A stretch of DNA of 5,768 bases. It comes from Muribaculaceae bacterium. GTDB lineage: Bacteria; Bacteroidota; Bacteroidia; Bacteroidales; Muribaculaceae. Location: NCBI GenBank assembly GCA_022511505.1, contig JAFLTK010000068.1, forward strand, positions 1 to 5,768, given 5' to 3'. The notes below the pieces were generated by a model. That model worked only from the letters and a program-made list of their open reading frames with translations. It did not search any database and was not told the DNA's origin. Shown piece after piece: positions 5,585-5,768 of this stretch. Positions within the stretch are counted from its first letter, which is position 1. Every line of letters begins with the position of its first letter. Position numbers and translations under genes: made by a program.

Positions 5585-5768
5585 TTATTTCAGGGATTTT
5601 TTGACCATCTTGAGATAGTCTTCGAGGCCGAGGAATATCTGGCGGGCCATCCGGGTGCGGAATTCGGGGTCGGCAAGGAAAGCCTCCTCCTCTAATGAAC
5701 TCATGAAGAGACCTTCCACGAGCATGTTGGGATAGTCGGTGGGGCCGTTGAGCGAGAAGTTGAAATTG
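5585..5768 (-). CDS. N-acetylmuramoyl-L-alanine amidase, C-terminal end (partial)
   Basis: The last 60 residues of a leftward gene are visible; the rest lies beyond the right edge. The sequence fits the end of the Amidase_3 (zinc-dependent AmiC/CwlV-type) domain: PNMLVEGLFMSSLEEEAFL matches the conserved P-x-x-L-V-E-x-x-F-M-S-N-x-x-E/D-E block, whose Glu is a catalytic residue in the family. The following RTRMARQIFLGLEDYLKM is the usual closing helix. The enzyme would cleave the bond between N-acetylmuramic acid and L-alanine in peptidoglycan, acting in the periplasm during cell separation or wall remodelling. The visible part is intact and ends in a Lys-rich tail (KMVKKSLK). The call rests on a short stretch, so the subfamily and any additional domains cannot be judged. 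It converges on the membrane-protein gene across the nested terminator. Confidence 0.78.
   Translation of the reverse strand, partial: NFNFSLNGPTDYPNMLVEGLFMSSLEEEAFLADPEFRTRMARQIFLGLEDYLKMVKKSLK

Overview
The window looks like a chromosomal segment from a Bacteroidales bacterium. A gut lineage such as Muribaculaceae or Bacteroidaceae is an inference. The evidence is a Mfa1-type fimbrillin lipoprotein gene next to DUF3868 and DUF3575 genes, a combination characteristic of Bacteroidales type V (FimA/Mfa1-like) pilus loci. Supporting signs are promoters with the Bacteroidetes -7 element TAnnTTTG (two copies of TACCTTTG) and A/T-rich leaders without Shine-Dalgarno sequences.

Layout. Positions 1-141 hold two abutting low-complexity tandem arrays (period 9, then period 18). 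One plus-strand frame through them could be the Asn-rich tail of a gene entering from the left and stopping at 143-145. A hairpin at 153-191 lies just beyond the 3' end of a leftward operon. That operon reads 4440 to 229 on the minus strand: a DUF3575 outer-membrane-like protein, an overlapping DUF3868/OmpA-like/TPR-like protein, a 107-bp spacer, then a 670-residue Mfa1-family major fimbrial subunit. A promoter with a perfect TACCTTTG box lies about 70 bp upstream of the first gene. To its right, a divergent promoter with the same box drives a rightward gene for a multi-pass membrane protein of unknown function (4682-5458). This gene converges on the 3' end of a leftward N-acetylmuramoyl-L-alanine amidase (Amidase_3 type) gene cut by the right window edge. 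Between them is a large nested inverted repeat (5464-5570) whose core is a bidirectional intrinsic terminator.

How the genes fit together. The amino-terminal lipobox and carboxy-terminal strand of the 670-residue protein fit a pilin that is exported as a lipoprotein and polymerised by strand exchange on the cell surface. DUF3575 (small beta-barrel-like) and DUF3868 (periplasmic, OmpA-like) are habitual partners in such loci and probably act in envelope assembly or anchoring; their exact role is not established. No Mfa2/FimB-type anchor or tip subunit gene is visible in the window. The most unusual DNA signals are the bipartite repeat at the left edge, a four-tract G-quadruplex motif and a 21-bp palindrome in or beside the spacer ahead of the pilin gene, and the nested palindrome at the convergent junction.
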